The notes below the pieces were generated by a model. The model did not search any database. It was not told the DNA's origin and was given only the letters and a program-made list of their open reading frames with translations. Below are positions 4,907-5,369 of a stretch of DNA of 5,369 bases, one piece after another. A program made the translations under genes and the position numbers. The stretch lies in contig DHXQ01000020.1 in the NCBI GenBank assembly GCA_002413755.1, positions 995-6,363 on the forward strand. The letters are read 5' to 3'. Position 1 is the first letter of the stretch. Each line of letters begins with the position of its first letter. Source of the DNA: Candidatus Saccharibacteria bacterium UBA5152. GTDB taxonomy: Bacteria > Patescibacteriota > Saccharimonadia > Saccharimonadales > UBA4665.

Positions 4907-4949
4907 TAGCCTTATGCTTTTTTAACTTTTCTGAGCCTTGGCCATAGCC

Positions 4950-4955
4950 TATACT
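4950..4955 (+). promoter_or_regulatory. -10 element of the divergent right-edge gene
   Basis: TATACT ends 10 nt before ATG 4966. It lacks the TG extension and a clear -35. An alternative is TTGATT (4890-4895), 17 bp, TATGCT (4913-4918), which would give a leader of about 40 nt. Both fall in the 96-bp gap shared with the divergent rimB-like gene. Confidence 0.4.
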
Positions 4956-4965
4956 AACATGCGAC

Positions 4966-5369
4966 ATGTCTGCATTATCCGACGCCATTTATACACAGTA
5001 TATAGATAACTTTGCTGCACTGCCATTTGATAAGCAATTTCACTTCGCTTCGCGGCTGTATCTCTACTCGGGTAACACCGAAACCGAACAGATTTTGGAG
5101 CAACTGCGACCAGAGTTTACGCATAATGACTCCCCTGCTCTGGCCTTTCGAGATATCGTCGACGCGGCCGCCGCCTCGCCGGTCCACGGCTCTAAAAATG
5201 CCTCCGAGCTGCGGCGGCCCTACTTCGAAAAATATCCAACCCTCAAGGTGTCAGTCATGCTATTGTTTCGCTTAGCATTTCTGCGCAGCATCTACGGTAT
5301 TGATGCCCGCACAGAGTTTTTTGACATATGTCCGCCAGCCGAACTTGACCAACTGTACGCTGAACTGAG
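4966..5369 (+). CDS. Uncharacterised protein, 3' end outside the window
   Basis: An open frame from ATG 4966 runs to the right edge with no stop, giving 134 residues of an unfinished protein. I do not recognise a named domain. The visible part is soluble, alpha-helical in appearance and rich in aromatic residues: PFDKQFHFASRLYLYSG (20-36), a polar helix with EQILEQLRPEF (41-51), an Ala-rich stretch (IVDAAAASPV, 64-73), RPYFEKYP (84-91) and a hydrophobic helix MLLFRLAFLRSIYG (98-111). The all-helical look would suit an adaptor or a repeat-type scaffold, but that is a guess. Similar openings occur, as I recall, in Saccharibacteria hypothetical proteins. It is divergent from rimB-rimK across 96 bp. 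ATG 4959 is out of frame and closes quickly, so 4966 is the start. Confidence 0.82.
   Translation, partial: MSALSDAIYTQYIDNFAALPFDKQFHFASRLYLYSGNTETEQILEQLRPEFTHNDSPALAFRDIVDAAAASPVHGSKNASELRRPYFEKYPTLKVSVMLLFRLAFLRSIYGIDARTEFFDICPPAELDQLYAEL

Noticed and set aside
4898..4909. CTATT-TC-AATAG hairpin as a terminator between the divergent genes
   Set aside because: The stem is 5 bp and AT-rich with a 2-nt loop, and both neighbouring genes point away from it; overlap with the -35 hexamer explains it better.
5012..5275. Plus-strand 87-residue frame overlapping the right-edge gene
   Set aside because: It lies in another frame within the continuous 4966 frame, which has a better composition and a start with a promoter element.
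1..5369. CRISPR arrays, tRNA/rRNA genes, insertion sequences
   Set aside because: No spaced direct repeats, no tRNA-like cloverleaf arms, no transposase motifs or terminal inverted repeats; nearly all of the window is explained by protein genes.

Overview
The window is compact bacterial DNA of roughly balanced base composition with almost no intergenic space. It carries eight substantially visible genes plus a short 3' remnant of a ninth at the left edge. TGA serves as a normal stop (remnant gene, rimB-like gene, rimK) and all tryptophans are TGG, so the standard bacterial code applies and lineages that read UGA as glycine or tryptophan are unlikely. Small conserved-unknown genes, the small rimB-rimK pair, leader-poor gene starts and tight packing together suggest a Patescibacteria/CPR genome. 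Saccharibacteria (TM7) is my best guess, but this rests on overall gene style and memory of similar hypothetical proteins, not on a marker gene.

Left half, plus strand: after the remnant (ends at 44) come an inositol-monophosphatase-fold protein with a disrupted metal-binding motif (117-914), a conserved protein of unknown function (936-1436), a RidA/YjgF-family protein (1446-1820) and a pyridoxamine-phosphate-oxidase-like flavin split-barrel protein (1848-2273). The last meets, tail to tail, a minus-strand dihydrofolate-reductase/RibD-C-like gene (2270-2875); both stop codons lie within one CTAG. Right half, minus strand: a rimB-like retropepsin-fold protease gene (4432-4869) overlaps rimK (3530-4435) by ATGA. 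An uncharacterised multi-pass membrane protein follows (3010-3504). A divergent plus-strand gene of unknown function starts at 4966 and runs off the right edge.

The most striking feature is a repeated regulatory layout. Seven of the eight visible gene starts are handled the same way: every gene except rimK has a -10-like TANNNT ending 6-10 nt before its ATG, and six of these plus the rimB-like gene carry the extended TGnTANNNT form (all but the 4966 gene). None of these starts has a convincing Shine-Dalgarno sequence at the expected distance. The one gene that must be translated from inside an operon mRNA, rimK, has a clear AAGGAG instead. This predicts that most transcripts here are leaderless or nearly so, and that even closely packed same-strand genes have their own promoters.

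Functionally, rimB-like plus rimK form a plausible module for adding glutamates to, and processing, a protein tail (ribosomal protein bS6 in the known cases). RidA and the PNPOx-like protein could both touch PLP/enamine chemistry, but that link is only suggested by adjacency.
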